Shown here: piece by piece, positions 1 through 9,175 of the stretch
Numbering within the stretch: position 1 is the stretch's first letter
Layout: every line of letters begins with the position of its first letter
Assembly: GCF_900109355.1 (NCBI RefSeq)
Contig: NZ_FOBF01000004.1
Span: forward strand, 372,001 to 436,000
Source of the DNA: Nonomuraea pusilla
GTDB lineage: Bacteria; Actinomycetota; Actinomycetes; Streptosporangiales; Streptosporangiaceae
Length of the DNA stretch: 64,000 nucleotides
Direction: 5' to 3'
Translations under genes and position numbers: made by a program
The notes under the pieces: generated by a model
Databases searched by the model: none
Told to the model about the DNA's origin: nothing
The model's input: the letters and a program-made list of their open reading frames with translations, nothing else

Positions 1-420
1 GTACGCCCCCGCCACCTGCGGCACGTACGACCCGGTCGCCCGGTGGCAGCGGCCCCCGTCGCCGCCGTCGTCCCCTGGGAGGGGCGCGCCGTCGTAGACG
101 CCCTCGCCCGAGGAGTAGGAGTCGCCCAGCCCCACGTACGCGCCCGCCACCGCCACCTGGAGCGGTGTCAGGCGGACGGCGCGCGGCAGGCGGCCCGCCG
201 GCTCGGCCGTGTCGGGGCAGCCGGCGCCGAGCGCCGAGCAGGCCAGCGTGGTGTAGACGCCGAGCGGCGCGCCCGCGACGGCGGCTCCGGCGCCGAGGAC
301 GGCCGCCAGTGCCGCCGAGACGGCCGCCCGCCGCCTCCCGCCCGCCCGCGCCCGGCCGGGGCCCGCTTCCCGCGGCCCTGCCCGGCGCACCCGCGTCGCG
401 TGCGGCTCTGTCCCGTGCAC
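1..420 (-). CDS. SGNH/GDSL-type esterase, 5' part (runs off the left edge)
   Basis: The minus-strand reading frame is open to the window edge and carries the block-I motif GDSYSSGEG (codons at 100-126) followed by a Gly/Asp-rich stretch and an RCHRATGSY segment, as in actinobacterial secreted SGNH hydrolases (lipase/esterase family). Before the motif are an Arg-rich stretch and an Ala/Val-rich hydrophobic segment (about 265-335), which looks like a signal peptide or membrane anchor, so the enzyme is probably exported. The start is uncertain: GTG at 418-420 or 388-390 are the candidates. Upstream codons contain a short His-Glu-Lys-Glu repeat. It lies 85 bp downstream of the permease on the same strand. 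The catalytic Asp/His block is outside the window. Substrate cannot be inferred. Confidence 0.72.
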   Translation of the reverse strand, partial: MHGTEPHATRVRRAGPREAGPGRARAGGRRRAAVSAALAAVLGAGAAVAGAPLGVYTTLACSALGAGCPDTAEPAGRLPRAVRLTPLQVAVAGAYVGLGDSYSSGEGVYDGAPLPGDDGGDGGRCHRATGSYVPQVAGAY

Positions 421-505
421 TTCCTTCTCGTGCAGTTCCTTCTCGTGCGGTTCCGCGCCGTCCAGCGCAGCCTCCCCCTGGTGGCCGATCCGTCCGGCGT
501 CGAGC

Positions 506-1858
506 CTAACCCGAGGCGGACTGCCCGCGCCTGCGCCTGTTCAGCCACCAGCCGAGGGCGATGCCCGCCGCCAGCGCCGGGATCAGGTAGAACGCCACGC
601 GCTGGTCGGGGTCGGCGAACGGCATCAGCAGGACGACGAGCAGCAGGAAGCCGAGGGTCAGCCAGTTGGTGAAGGGCGAGCCCGGCATGGGGAACGTCGA
701 GCGGTGCCCCCGCCTGCGCAACTGCAGCTGGGAGTAGACGAGCACGCCCCAGGTGGTGACCACGCCGAGAGAGGCGCCGGCGGTGGCGATGTTGAAGGCG
801 CGTTCCGGCAGGTAGTAGAAGAGCACCACGCCGCCGAGGAACATGAGCGCCGTGAACACGATGCCGCCGATCGGCACGTGCCGCGAGCTGAGCACCGAGG
901 TGAAGCCGGGCGCCTCGCCCTTCATGGCCATCGAGCGCAGGATCCGGCCGGTCGCGTACAGGCCGGAGTTGCACGACGACAGGGCGGCGGTGATGACGAT
1001 GAGGTTCATGGCGTCGGCCGCCCACGGCACGCCGAGGCCGGAGAAGAACGTCACGAAGGGCGAGACTCCGGCCCGGTACATCGTCCACGGCAGGACCATG
1101 CCGAGCAGCGCCACCGAGCCCACGTAGAAGACGGCGATGCGCCACACCACGCCGTTGATCGCCCGCGGCATGACCCGCTCGGGCCTCGCCGTCTCGCCGG
1201 CCGCGATGCCGACCAGCTCGATGGCGGCGTACGCGAAGACCACCGACTGCAGGCTCATGAGCACCATCGGGAACCCGGTGGGGAAGAAGCCGCCGTGCGC
1301 GACGAGGTTGTGCGGGCCCGCGCTGCCCGTGCCGAAGACCACCAGCACCAGCGCGACCACCAGGAACGTCGTGATGGCCAGCACCTTCAGCAGCGAGAAC
1401 CAGAACTCCAGCTCCCCGAACAGCCGCACCGACAGCAGGTTCACCGCGAGCACGAACCCCAGCGCGAGCAGCGCCGTCAGCCACTGGGGGAACGCCGGCG
1501 CCCAGTAGTGGATGTACGCCCCGATCGCCGTCAGCTCCGCGATGCCGGTGAACGCCCAGTTGACCCAGTACATCCAGCCGCTGGCGAACGCCGCCCACGG
1601 GCCGATGAACTCGCCCGCGTACTCGACGAAGGACCCCGAGGTGGGGCGGTAGAGCACCAGCTCGCCGAGCGCCCGCATCACGAAGAACGCCGCGAGCCCG
1701 GCGATCGCGTACGACAGGACCAGCGCGGGACCGGTGGCGGCGAGCCGGCCGCCCGCGCCCAGGAACAGGCCCACGCCGATCGCCCCGCCGATGGCGATCA
1801 TCTGGACCTGCCGGTTGCCCAGCGCGTGTGTGTACCCCTCGTCAGTCTGCGCGCCCAC
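506..1858 (-). CDS. Amino-acid permease (APC superfamily, AAT family)
   Basis: A 450-residue integral membrane protein with about 12 hydrophobic segments. The N-terminus reads QMIAIGGAIGVGLFLGAG, the glycine-rich first helix that binds substrate in amino acid-polyamine-organocation transporters, and a GELVLYRPTSGSF loop follows as in asparagine, GABA and proline permeases. It should import an amino acid by proton symport; which one cannot be read from sequence. The start is GTG at 1856-1858, preceded by GAAGGGGA as ribosome binding site. It is divergent from dnaE, sharing a 166-bp intergenic region. Length is normal for the family (about 450-480). Confidence 0.88.
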   Translation of the reverse strand: MGAQTDEGYTHALGNRQVQMIAIGGAIGVGLFLGAGGRLAATGPALVLSYAIAGLAAFFVMRALGELVLYRPTSGSFVEYAGEFIGPWAAFASGWMYWVNWAFTGIAELTAIGAYIHYWAPAFPQWLTALLALGFVLAVNLLSVRLFGELEFWFSLLKVLAITTFLVVALVLVVFGTGSAGPHNLVAHGGFFPTGFPMVLMSLQSVVFAYAAIELVGIAAGETARPERVMPRAINGVVWRIAVFYVGSVALLGMVLPWTMYRAGVSPFVTFFSGLGVPWAADAMNLIVITAALSSCNSGLYATGRILRSMAMKGEAPGFTSVLSSRHVPIGGIVFTALMFLGGVVLFYYLPERAFNIATAGASLGVVTTWGVLVYSQLQLRRRGHRSTFPMPGSPFTNWLTLGFLLLVVLLMPFADPDQRVAFYLIPALAAGIALGWWLNRRRRGQSASG

Positions 1859-1976
1859 AGTGTCCCCTTCGTTACTTTCCGTGAAGAAGACGATATCGAG
1901 GCTGTTGACCGTGATGCGGCCGCCGCGCCGGTCCAGGGGACGTGCGGCCCTGCCGCGGGATGTCGGCCGGGGCCAC

Positions 1977-1982
1977 TAGAGT
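1977..1982 (+). promoter_or_regulatory. Candidate -10 box for dnaE
   Basis: TAGAGT fits the actinobacterial TANNNT -10 pattern about 43 bp before the dnaE ATG. A start near 1989 would leave a short leader containing the GGGAGG ribosome binding site. No convincing -35 is visible. Confidence 0.3.
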
Positions 1983-2024
1983 CGGAGCGCACCATCACAC
2001 ATTCAGACCGGGAGGCGCCGCTCC

Positions 2025-5000
2025 ATGTCGTCCAGCGACTCGTTCGTCCATCTGCATGTGCACACCGAATACTCCATGCTCGACGGGGCGGCCCGGCTCA
2101 AGCAGATGTTCAAGCAGGTCGGAGACCTGGGCATGCCGGCGATCGCGATCACCGACCACGGCAACATGCACGGCGCGTACGACTTCTACAAGCAGGCCAC
2201 CGGCGCCGGCATCAAGCCGATCATCGGCATCGAGGCGTACGTCGCGCCGGAGCTCCGTCACAACAAGAAGCCGGTGCTGTGGGGCGAGCCGCACCAGAAG
2301 AAGGACGACGTCTCGGCGGGTGGCTACTACACCCACATGACGATCTGGGCCAGGAACAAGGCGGGCCTGCACAACCTGATGAAGCTCAGCTCGCGCGCCT
2401 ACACCGAGGGGTTCGTGCGCAAGTGGGCCCGCATGGACGCCGAGATCCTGGCCGAGCACGCCGAGGGCCTCATGGCCACAACCGGCTGCCCCTCCGGCGA
2501 GGTGCAGACCCGGCTGCGGCTCGGCCAGTACGACGAGGCGCTCGCGGCGGCCGCGCGCTTCCAGGAGATCTTCGGCAAGGACAACTACTACCTGGAGATC
2601 ATGGACCACGGCCTCGACATCGAGCGCCGCGTCCGCGACGGGCTGACCAGGATCAGCAAGGAGCTCGGCATCCCGCCGCTGGTCACCAACGACTCCCACT
2701 ACACCTACGAGTCCGACGCCTCCTCCCACGACGCCCTCCTGTGCATCCAGACGGGCAAGCAGCTGTCCGACCCCGACCGCTTCCGCTTCGACGGCAGCGG
2801 CTACTACATCAAGACGGCCGACGAGATGCGCGCCGTCGACTCCTCCGACCTGTGGGCCGAGGGGTGCCGCAACACGCTGCTGGTGGCCGAGAAGGTCGAT
2901 CCCTCCGGGTTCTTCGAGTTCAAGAACCTCATGCCCACCTACCCGATCCCCGAGGGCATGAGCGAGGAGGAGTACTTCCGCCAGCAGGTCTGGGAGGGCA
3001 TGCGGCGCCGCTTCCCCGACGGGGTCGACGACGAGCACCGCACGTGGGTCGAGAACGAGCTGGGCGTCATCCTCCAGATGGGCTTCCCCAGCTACTTCCT
3101 CGTGGTCTCCGACTTCATCATGTGGGCCAAGAACAACGGCATCCGCGTCGGCCCCGGCCGTGGCTCGGCGGCCGGTTCGCTGGTGGCGTACGCGCTGGGC
3201 ATCACCGACCTCGACCCGATCCCGCACGGCCTGATCTTCGAGCGCTTCCTCAACCCCGAGCGCGTCTCGATGCCCGACATCGACATCGACTTCGACGAGC
3301 GCAGGCGCGGCGACGTGATCAGGTACGTCACCGAGAAGTGGGGCGCCGACAAGGTCGCCATGATCGCCACGTTCGGCACCATCAAGGCGAAGGCCGCCAT
3401 CAAGGACGCCGGGCGCGTCCTGGGCTACCCGTACGCGCTGGGCGATCGCGTCTCGAAGGCGTTCCCGCCCGCCGTCATGGGCAAGGACATCCCGCTGTCG
3501 GGCATCTTCGACAAGGACCACCCGCGCTTCAACGAGGCCGGCGAGCTGCGCAAGCTGTACGAGGAGGACGTCGACGTCAAGGCGACGATCGACTTGGGGC
3601 GCGGCCTGGAGGGCCTGATCAGGCAGACCGGCGTCCACGCCGCCGGCGTCATCATGTCGGCCGAGCCGCTGACCGACTACATCCCGATCATGCGCCGCGA
3701 CTCCGACGGCGCGATCATCACGCAGTTCGACTACCCGACCTGCGAGACGCTCGGCCTGCTGAAGATGGACTTCCTGGGCCTGCGCAACCTCACGATCATC
3801 GACGACTGCCTGAAGATGATCGAGCTGAACACCGGGCGCGCCATCGACCTGCTGGAGCTCCCGCTCGACGACACCAAGACGTACGAGCTGCTGGCGAGGG
3901 GCGACACGCTCGGCATCTTCCAGCTCGACGGCGGCGGCATGCGCACCCTGCTGCGCCTGATGAAGCCCGACAACTTCGAGGACATCTCCGCGGCCCTCGC
4001 CCTCTACCGGCCGGGCCCGATGGGCGCCAACTCCCACACCAACTACGCGCTGCGCAAGAACGCCCAGCAGGAGATCACGCCGATCCACCCCGAGCTGGAG
4101 GAGCCGCTCCAGGACATCCTGTCCACCACCTACGGCCTGATCGTCTACCAGGAGCAGGTCATGGCCATCGCCCAGAAGGTGGCCAACTACTCCCTCGGCG
4201 GCGCCGACCTGCTGCGCCGCGCCATGGGCAAGAAGAAGAAGTCCGAGCTGGACAAGCAGTTCGAGTTCTTCGAGAAGGGCATGAAGGACAACGGGTTCTC
4301 CGACGCGGCCGTCAAGGCCCTGTGGGACATCCTGCTGCCGTTCTCCGACTACGCCTTCAACAAGGCCCACACCGCCGGCTACGGCCTGGTCTCGTACTGG
4401 ACGGCCTACCTCAAGGCCAACTACCCGGCCGAGTACATGGCGGCGCTGCTCACCAGCGTCAAGGACGACAAGGACAAGTCGGCCCTCTACCTCAACGAGT
4501 GCCGCCGCATGGGCATCAAGGTCCTGCCGCCCGACGTCAACGACTCCGACTTCGACTTCACGCCGCGCGGCAGCGACATCCGCTTCGGCCTGTCCGCCAT
4601 CCGCAACGTCGGCGGCAACGTCGTCGACGGGGTCATCAACGCGCGCAAGCAGAAGGGGCGTTTCGCCGACTTCAAGGACTTCCTGCGCAAGGTGCCCGCG
4701 ATCGTCTGCAACAAGCGGGTGATCGAGTCGCTGATCAAGGCGGGGGCGTTCGACTCGCTGGGCCACGTCCGCAAGGGCCTGGTGATGGTGCACGAGCAGG
4801 CCGTCGACGCGATCATCGACATCAAGAAGAACGAGGCCATCGGCCAGGACTCCCTGTTCGGCGCCGTCGAGGGCGGCGAGGACCAGACCTTCGACATCCA
4901 GATCCCGGTGGGCGACTGGGACAAGAACACGCTGCTGCAGTTCGAGCGGGAGATGCTCGGCCTGTACGTGTCCGACCACCCGCTGTTCGGCGTCGAGCAC

Positions 5001-5552
5001 ATCCTGGCCGCCGGTGCCGACTGCTCGATCGCGGCGCTGCAGGACGAGTCACGCTCCGACGGGCAGATCGTCACCGTGGGCGGCATCCTCAGCGGCGTGC
5101 AGCGCAAGGTCACCAAGAAGGGCGACACCTGGGTCCTCACCCAGCTGGAGGACCTTGAGGGCTCGATCGAGGTCATGATCTTCCCGTCGGCGTACCAGCT
5201 GTGCTCGACGATCCTGGCCGAGGACGCGATCGTCTTCGTCAAGGGCCGCATCGACAAGCGCGAGGACGTCGCGAAGATCATCGCGATGGAGGTGACCGCG
5301 CCCGACCTGACCCAGGAGGCCGGGGGGCCGCTGCTGGTCAGCCTGCCGCTGACCCGCTGCACGCCGCCCGTGGTGAGCCGGCTCAAGGAGATCCTCACGA
5401 CCCACCCGGGCACGTCCGAGGTGCACCTGCAGGTCCACAACGGCCCGAAGACCACCGTGCTGCGGGTGGAGGACCGCTACCGCGTCACCCAGTCGCCCGC
5501 CCTGATGGGCGACCTGAAGGAGCTCCTCGGCCCCGCCTGCCTGGGCGCCTGA
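2025..5552 (+). CDS. dnaE: DNA polymerase III subunit alpha
   Basis: Replicative polymerase catalytic subunit, 1175 residues, the usual DnaE1 length, with no intein or frameshift. The N-terminal PHP domain starts [15 protein letters not shown] and includes DHGNMHG. The polymerase core shows [10 protein letters not shown] and the catalytic PDIDIDFDE (Asp418, Asp420), then the KTKKKS-like fingers region around [10 protein letters not shown] helix-hairpin-helix region and a C-terminal OB fold ([19 protein letters not shown]) complete the family architecture. ATG is chosen because GGGAGG precedes it and [13 protein letters not shown] is the usual N-terminus. It acts in the cytoplasmic replisome with the beta clamp. 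The 3' end runs into a tandem repeat array that echoes its own stop-codon region. Confidence 0.98.
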   Translation: MSSSDSFVHLHVHTEYSMLDGAARLKQMFKQVGDLGMPAIAITDHGNMHGAYDFYKQATGAGIKPIIGIEAYVAPELRHNKKPVLWGEPHQKKDDVSAGGYYTHMTIWARNKAGLHNLMKLSSRAYTEGFVRKWARMDAEILAEHAEGLMATTGCPSGEVQTRLRLGQYDEALAAAARFQEIFGKDNYYLEIMDHGLDIERRVRDGLTRISKELGIPPLVTNDSHYTYESDASSHDALLCIQTGKQLSDPDRFRFDGSGYYIKTADEMRAVDSSDLWAEGCRNTLLVAEKVDPSGFFEFKNLMPTYPIPEGMSEEEYFRQQVWEGMRRRFPDGVDDEHRTWVENELGVILQMGFPSYFLVVSDFIMWAKNNGIRVGPGRGSAAGSLVAYALGITDLDPIPHGLIFERFLNPERVSMPDIDIDFDERRRGDVIRYVTEKWGADKVAMIATFGTIKAKAAIKDAGRVLGYPYALGDRVSKAFPPAVMGKDIPLSGIFDKDHPRFNEAGELRKLYEEDVDVKATIDLGRGLEGLIRQTGVHAAGVIMSAEPLTDYIPIMRRDSDGAIITQFDYPTCETLGLLKMDFLGLRNLTIIDDCLKMIELNTGRAIDLLELPLDDTKTYELLARGDTLGIFQLDGGGMRTLLRLMKPDNFEDISAALALYRPGPMGANSHTNYALRKNAQQEITPIHPELEEPLQDILSTTYGLIVYQEQVMAIAQKVANYSLGGADLLRRAMGKKKKSELDKQFEFFEKGMKDNGFSDAAVKALWDILLPFSDYAFNKAHTAGYGLVSYWTAYLKANYPAEYMAALLTSVKDDKDKSALYLNECRRMGIKVLPPDVNDSDFDFTPRGSDIRFGLSAIRNVGGNVVDGVINARKQKGRFADFKDFLRKVPAIVCNKRVIESLIKAGAFDSLGHVRKGLVMVHEQAVDAIIDIKKNEAIGQDSLFGAVEGGEDQTFDIQIPVGDWDKNTLLQFEREMLGLYVSDHPLFGVEHILAAGADCSIAALQDESRSDGQIVTVGGILSGVQRKVTKKGDTWVLTQLEDLEGSIEVMIFPSAYQLCSTILAEDAIVFVKGRIDKREDVAKIIAMEVTAPDLTQEAGGPLLVSLPLTRCTPPVVSRLKEILTTHPGTSEVHLQVHNGPKTTVLRVEDRYRVTQSPALMGDLKELLGPACLGA

Positions 5553-5730
5553 CCCCGCCGGGAGGGTCCGGATCCTCCTCACCGGGCCGGGCTCCAAGAG
5601 GCGCCCGGCCCCCTCACGGGGTCCGGCTCCGAGAGGCGCCTGACCCCCTCACGGGGTCCTGCTCCGAGAGGTGACTGACTCCGTCCGAGGGGTCGGGTCC
5701 CCCCTCACCGGGTGGGGCTCCGAGAGGCGT
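5544..5730 (+). repeat. Degenerate tandem repeat (35-bp unit) at the 3' end of dnaE
   Basis: The unit CTCACGGGGTCC-GGCTCCGAGAGGCGCCTGACCC is recognisable from 5578, 5613, 5648 and, after an insertion, 5704 (periods 35, 35, 56). The segment GGCGCCTGACCCC in the unit is also the dnaE stop-codon context (near 5545-5557). Units contain small GACCCC/GGGGTC hairpins that could act as weak terminators. The rest of this 294-bp gap holds only the amidase ribosome binding site. Confidence 0.8.
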
Positions 5731-5846
5731 GCCTCGCGCTTCGGCGCGCCCGGTGGGGGCGCGCTCGCGGGTTTTGGCAGGTTTGTACGCGCGCGCTGGC
5801 AGGTGTCGCCGTCGTCCGGGCAGCGGGGGTGGGGGAGGATCGCAGG

Positions 5847-7226
5847 GTGAGCGAACTGCACTACCTGACCGCCGCCGAGATGGCCAGGCTGGTCGCGTCG
5901 AGGCAGGTGAGCGCCGTGGAGCTGCTCCAGGCGCACCTCGACAGGATCGAGCAGGCCAACCCGGCGGTGAACGCCGTCGTCACGCTCGTCGCGGAACGGG
6001 CGATGCGCGCGGCCGAGGCTGCCGACGCCGTCCCGCGCGGCACGCCCGTGGGGCCGCTGCACGGCGTCCCGGTGGCGCACAAGGACCTCGTCGACACCGC
6101 CGGCATCCGCACGACGTACGGGTCGCCGGTGTTCGCCGACCACGTCCCCGAGCGCGACGACGTGATCGTGCGGCGGCTGCGGGCGGCCGGGGCGATCACG
6201 GTGGGCAAGACCAACACGCCCGAGTTCGGCACCGGCTCGCACACCGTGAACGAGGTGTTCGGGGCGACGCGCAACCCGTACGACCTGTCGAGGTCGGCCG
6301 GGGGCAGCAGCGGCGGCGCGGCGGCGGCGCTGGCCACGGGCATGGTGCCGCTGGCCGACGGCTCCGACATGGGCGGCTCGCTGCGCAACCCGGCGTCGTT
6401 CTGCAACGTGGTCGGCCTGCGTCCCACTCCGGGCCGCGTGCCCGACCCGTCCGACACGGCGGCCTGGTACACGCTGGCCGTGCCGGGGCCGATGGCGCGG
6501 ACCGTCGAGGACGTCACGCTCATGCTCGGCGCGATCGCCGGGTTCGACCCGCGCTGCCCGTTCTCCATCACCGAGGCCTTCGCGCCGGAGCCCGAGGAGG
6601 GCGTGGCGGGCCTGCGCGTGGCGTGGAGCCCCGACCTGGGCGGGCTGCCGGTGTCCAGGGAGACGGCGGCCGTCACGGCCACCGCGCCGCAGGTGCTCGA
6701 GCGGCTGGGCGCCCGGGTCGAGCAGGTGGACCTCGACCTGTCCGACGCCGAGGACGCGTTCCGGATCTACCGGGCCTGGTACTACGCGCTGTCGTTCGGC
6801 GACCTCGACCGCCTGGGCCCCAACACGCGGTGGAACGTCGAGCAGGGGCGCGCCGTGACGGGCGCGGACCTCGCCAGGGCCGAGCGGCTGCGCAGCGGCC
6901 TGTATCAGCGGATGGCCGATTTCTTCGACGCCTACGACGTGCTGATCGCGCCGGTCAGCCAGGTGCCGCCGTTCCCGGTGGAGCAGCCGTACGTCACCGA
7001 GATCGACGGCGTGCCGATGCCCGACTACCTGGCGTGGATGCGCTCGGCGTACTGGGTCAGCGTGCTGCACGCGCCGGCGGCGTCGGTGCCGGCCGGGTTC
7101 ACGGCGTCGGGGCTGCCGGTGGGGGTGCAGATCGTGGGGCGGCCGTTCGCCGACGCCAGGGTGCTGCGGGTGGCCCGCGCGTTCGAGCAGGCGACGGGCC
7201 ACGGCCTGCGTCGCCCATCTCTCTGA
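5847..7226 (+). CDS. Amidase (amidase-signature family)
   Basis: Hydrolyses an amide bond; 459 residues. The Ser-cisSer-Lys triad is present: Lys79 in VAHKDLVDTAG, cis-Ser in GGSSGG (about 154-155) and nucleophile Ser178 in DGSDMGGSLRNPAS. The latter part (LRVAWSPDLGGLPV, VLIAPVSQVPPFPV, GLPVGVQIVGRPFAD) matches AS-family amidases such as GatA-like and aryl-acylamidases, but the neighbours are not gatB/gatC, so it is not the tRNA amidotransferase. GTG at 5847 is chosen because GGGGGAGGA sits 7 bp upstream and MSELHYLTAAEMARLV is the usual N-terminus; an in-frame extension to 5712 is Arg-rich and unlikely. Its last codons and stop are tandemly repeated downstream. Substrate unknown. Confidence 0.92.
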   Translation: MSELHYLTAAEMARLVASRQVSAVELLQAHLDRIEQANPAVNAVVTLVAERAMRAAEAADAVPRGTPVGPLHGVPVAHKDLVDTAGIRTTYGSPVFADHVPERDDVIVRRLRAAGAITVGKTNTPEFGTGSHTVNEVFGATRNPYDLSRSAGGSSGGAAAALATGMVPLADGSDMGGSLRNPASFCNVVGLRPTPGRVPDPSDTAAWYTLAVPGPMARTVEDVTLMLGAIAGFDPRCPFSITEAFAPEPEEGVAGLRVAWSPDLGGLPVSRETAAVTATAPQVLERLGARVEQVDLDLSDAEDAFRIYRAWYYALSFGDLDRLGPNTRWNVEQGRAVTGADLARAERLRSGLYQRMADFFDAYDVLIAPVSQVPPFPVEQPYVTEIDGVPMPDYLAWMRSAYWVSVLHAPAASVPAGFTASGLPVGVQIVGRPFADARVLRVARAFEQATGHGLRRPSL

Positions 7227-7345
7227 CCTGGGGTACGGCCTGCGTCGCCCATCTCTCTGACCCGGGGGGTACGGCCTGCGTCGCCCACCCCTCTCACCCG
7301 GGCGGCCGCCGCCTGCGCCGCCCGCCTCTCTGGCCTCAGGCCATC
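7201..7345 (+). repeat. Tandem repeat of the amidase 3' end, about four units of 34-37 bp
   Basis: ACGGCCTGCGTCGCCCATCT plus the following TGA occurs inside the amidase end (7201) and again at 7235 and 7271, with a diverged copy from about 7308 (periods 34, 36, 37). The first unit encodes the amidase C-terminus and stop codon, so the array is a serial duplication of the gene's own end. Confidence 0.88.
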
Positions 7346-7382
7346 GCCGGCGGGCGCTCGCCCGCGTGACCCCGGCTCCTGG

Positions 7383-7398
7383 GACGCTGTTGGCGAAT
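7383..7398 (+). repeat. IS terminal inverted repeat, left
   Basis: GACGCTGTTGGCGAAT, the exact reverse complement of 9160-9175, lies 14 bp beyond the transposase stop codon. Confidence 0.85.
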
Positions 7399-7412
7399 CC
7401 GGGGTTTCGTGC

Positions 7413-8487
7413 CTAGGCAGCTAGCGCTGCCAAGTGTGAGGTCCTCGTCGGAGCGAGGGGCACGCCCATCAGCCACGCGTCGATCCCCGTCAGGTTCATC
7501 GCCGTGGCGGTGAGCAGGTGCTGGAGATGGGTCTTGGCGATCCCGCGTGGGTGATCACATGAGGTGCGCCGTCATCGCAGGTCTCGGTGAGGTGGACCTT
7601 GAAGCCATCCCACTGGGTATCGCGCTTGACGCCGACGCGCGTCCTCGTCGTAGGGGGAGACCAGGCGCGGACGAGGCCGGCTGCTCCTGAGAGGTGCGCC
7701 ACCGGACCTGTCCATCCTCGTCGCGGAACTCCTGAATCCAGATCCGCCGCAGCATCTCCACGGCAGGGACCTCCCGGAGCCACGGCGGGGCTGACTCGGA
7801 ATAGACGGCGAGCAGCAACCGCATTCCGTCCGCTCCGATCTGGTTGGCGAGTTCGACCTTGGCCGCCGTCTGCCTAGGCGTCCGGAACTCTTCGGTGCGG
7901 GCGTCGTAGCGATCCCACCAGTCCGACTGAGCGACCGTGACCAGCCAGTCGGGGGCCGCCACGGCCAGCGCGTTCAGCGCCGCCCGCAACGTTTCGTGCA
8001 CCTTCTCCAGCCGGTTCATCGACCGGATGGCGGCTAGAACATGAGTGGAATCGGTCCGCTGCCGGCCGCCGCTGCGCACCAGGCCGGCTTCGCGGGCGCG
8101 TTCCAGCACGGCATCGAAAACCCGCTGTTCCATGCGATTGTCGATCAGCCGGAGGCGGAACTCGCACAGTACCGAGTGGTCAAACCCGGGATCGGTCAGC
8201 TCCAGGCAGAGCGCGTATTTCCAGTCGATCCGGGCCCGCACCGCCTCGGCCGCCTTCCGGTCGGACAGATTCTCGGTGAACTGCAAGATCGACACCAGCG
8301 CGAGCCGCGCCGGCGACAGGGCAGGCTGCCCGCGAGTCGAGAACGCCTCGGCCAAGTCCTCATCTTCGAACGGCACTCCCAGCTCGTCACGGATCCTGAT
8401 CGCCATGCTTCCCTTGGGGAACGCGGCCCGCGCGACCTCTGCGGTGGCACTGGGGATCAGCGCGGACTCGACTCGGCGTAGCGACAC
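7413..8487 (-). pseudogene. IS1182-family transposase, frameshifted and internally deleted
   Basis: From the likely GTG at 8485-8487 the frame gives a typical IS1182 N-terminal half (AIRIRDELGVPFEDEDLAEAF, ENLSDRKAAEAVRARIDWKY, DPGFDHSVLCEFR, then RTDSTHV with the first catalytic Asp). Around 7640-7690 the homology jumps frames at least twice: SPYDEDAR is in one frame and VGVKRDTQWDGFKVHLTETC in another. Just after PHVITHA (near 7555) it jumps again, straight to the family's C-terminal tail (RGIAKTHLQHLLTATAMNL, ending SHLAALAA and TAG at 7413-7415), so the central part with the remaining catalytic acids is deleted. Non-functional. Confidence 0.88.
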
Positions 8488-8518
8488 CAACGACCAACCT
8501 TCGAGAAGATCAACAAAA

Positions 8519-8560
8519 GAAGCGGGCCCGTGATCCCATAGGTGATCACGGGCCCGCTTC
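8519..8560 (-). terminator. Perfect 17-bp stem-loop inside the IS
   Basis: GAAGCGGGCCCGTGATC (8519-8535) and its exact reverse complement (8544-8560) enclose an 8-nt loop. On the minus strand it is followed by TTTTGTTG, so it would stop transcription entering the transposase gene from outside, a known protective arrangement in insertion sequences. That role is inferred from position. Confidence 0.65.
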
Positions 8561-8698
8561 GCCTTTGTCTCGAATGGTCTTGGCTGCAGCTGAATGAAAT
8601 CTCTGACCTCAGTTAGCGATCTATACGATGTGACCTGAACGAGTATTTGCCAACCGGGCCCGTCAGCTCGTGGCGGCGTGAGGAGCGTTGGTGTCGGG

Positions 8699-9145
8699 AT
8701 GACGGGGCAGACGGCGAAGATCGAATCGCGTTGTGGTGGTTGCGGGGGCACCTTGGTCCGCCAGGTGAATCAGTTCATCGACTGCGGGCAGCTGTGGTGG
8801 GATGCCGAGGTCTCCTGTGGGTCCTGCGGTGCTGGCTGGTGCGAGCACTCAGGCCCGGGCAAGGCGCCGGAGGATGTCCGCAGTGCCCTGCTGGCGAAAC
8901 ATGGGCCGAGCCGGTTGCGTGTGGTCGGTCCAGTGCCGAGCCTGGTCTCGGTCTTGAAGGTTCTGCGGGAGGTCTGGGAGGTGTCGCTTCCCCAGGCTCG
9001 TGAACTGGCCGACGAGCTGACTGACACCGGCTTGGTCGGGACGCTGGCGGAGACGGAGTTTCTGAAGACTCGGCTGCGGAGCCGTGGCGTCGCAGCCGAG
9101 GTGGGATCCGATGCCGGCCCGGAGGGTGAGCGGATTCCCCCGTAG
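8699..9145 (+). CDS. Zinc-ribbon protein with an L7/L12-like C-terminal region, IS passenger
   Basis: A 148-residue protein lying wholly between the IS inverted repeats. The N-terminus has CGGC (Cys12/Cys15), Cys29 and CGSC (Cys40/Cys43) with Cys48, suggesting a treble-clef or zinc ribbon. Residues about 82-134 (VLKVLREVWEVSLPQARELADEL, then a TRLRSRGVAAEV ending) resemble the C-terminal domain of ribosomal protein L7/L12, a fold recurring in actinobacterial proteins of unknown function. Starts at GTG 8678 or ATG 8699 are possible; a GAGGAG is at 8680-8685, and the Cys motifs do not decide between them. It has no transposase features. Function unknown; it may be cargo or a trapped chromosomal gene. 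Confidence 0.7.
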   Translation: MTGQTAKIESRCGGCGGTLVRQVNQFIDCGQLWWDAEVSCGSCGAGWCEHSGPGKAPEDVRSALLAKHGPSRLRVVGPVPSLVSVLKVLREVWEVSLPQARELADELTDTGLVGTLAETEFLKTRLRSRGVAAEVGSDAGPEGERIPP

Positions 9146-9159
9146 CCAGTCTTTGATCA

Positions 9160-9175
9160 ATTCGCCAACAGCGTC
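9160..9175 (-). repeat. IS terminal inverted repeat, right
   Basis: ATTCGCCAACAGCGTC, the exact reverse complement of 7383-7398, starts 14 bp after the passenger gene. The next base completes the TGA stop of the neighbouring membrane-protein gene. Confidence 0.85.

Noticed and set aside
1995..5000. Minus-strand open frame of about 1000 codons opposite dnaE
   Set aside because: It is an antisense shadow of a GC-rich gene: low-complexity Val/Leu/Asp/Arg/Gln composition, no family motifs, and dnaE is unmistakable on the other strand.
2025..5552. Intein in dnaE
   Set aside because: Length and motif spacing are normal and no splicing blocks are present.
5544..5730. CRISPR array
   Set aside because: Units are adjacent and degenerate with no unique spacers, and no cas genes are present. 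The same holds for the other tandem arrays.
5847..7226. GatA of the Glu-tRNA(Gln) amidotransferase
   Set aside because: No gatB or gatC neighbour, and the signature family includes many other amidases.
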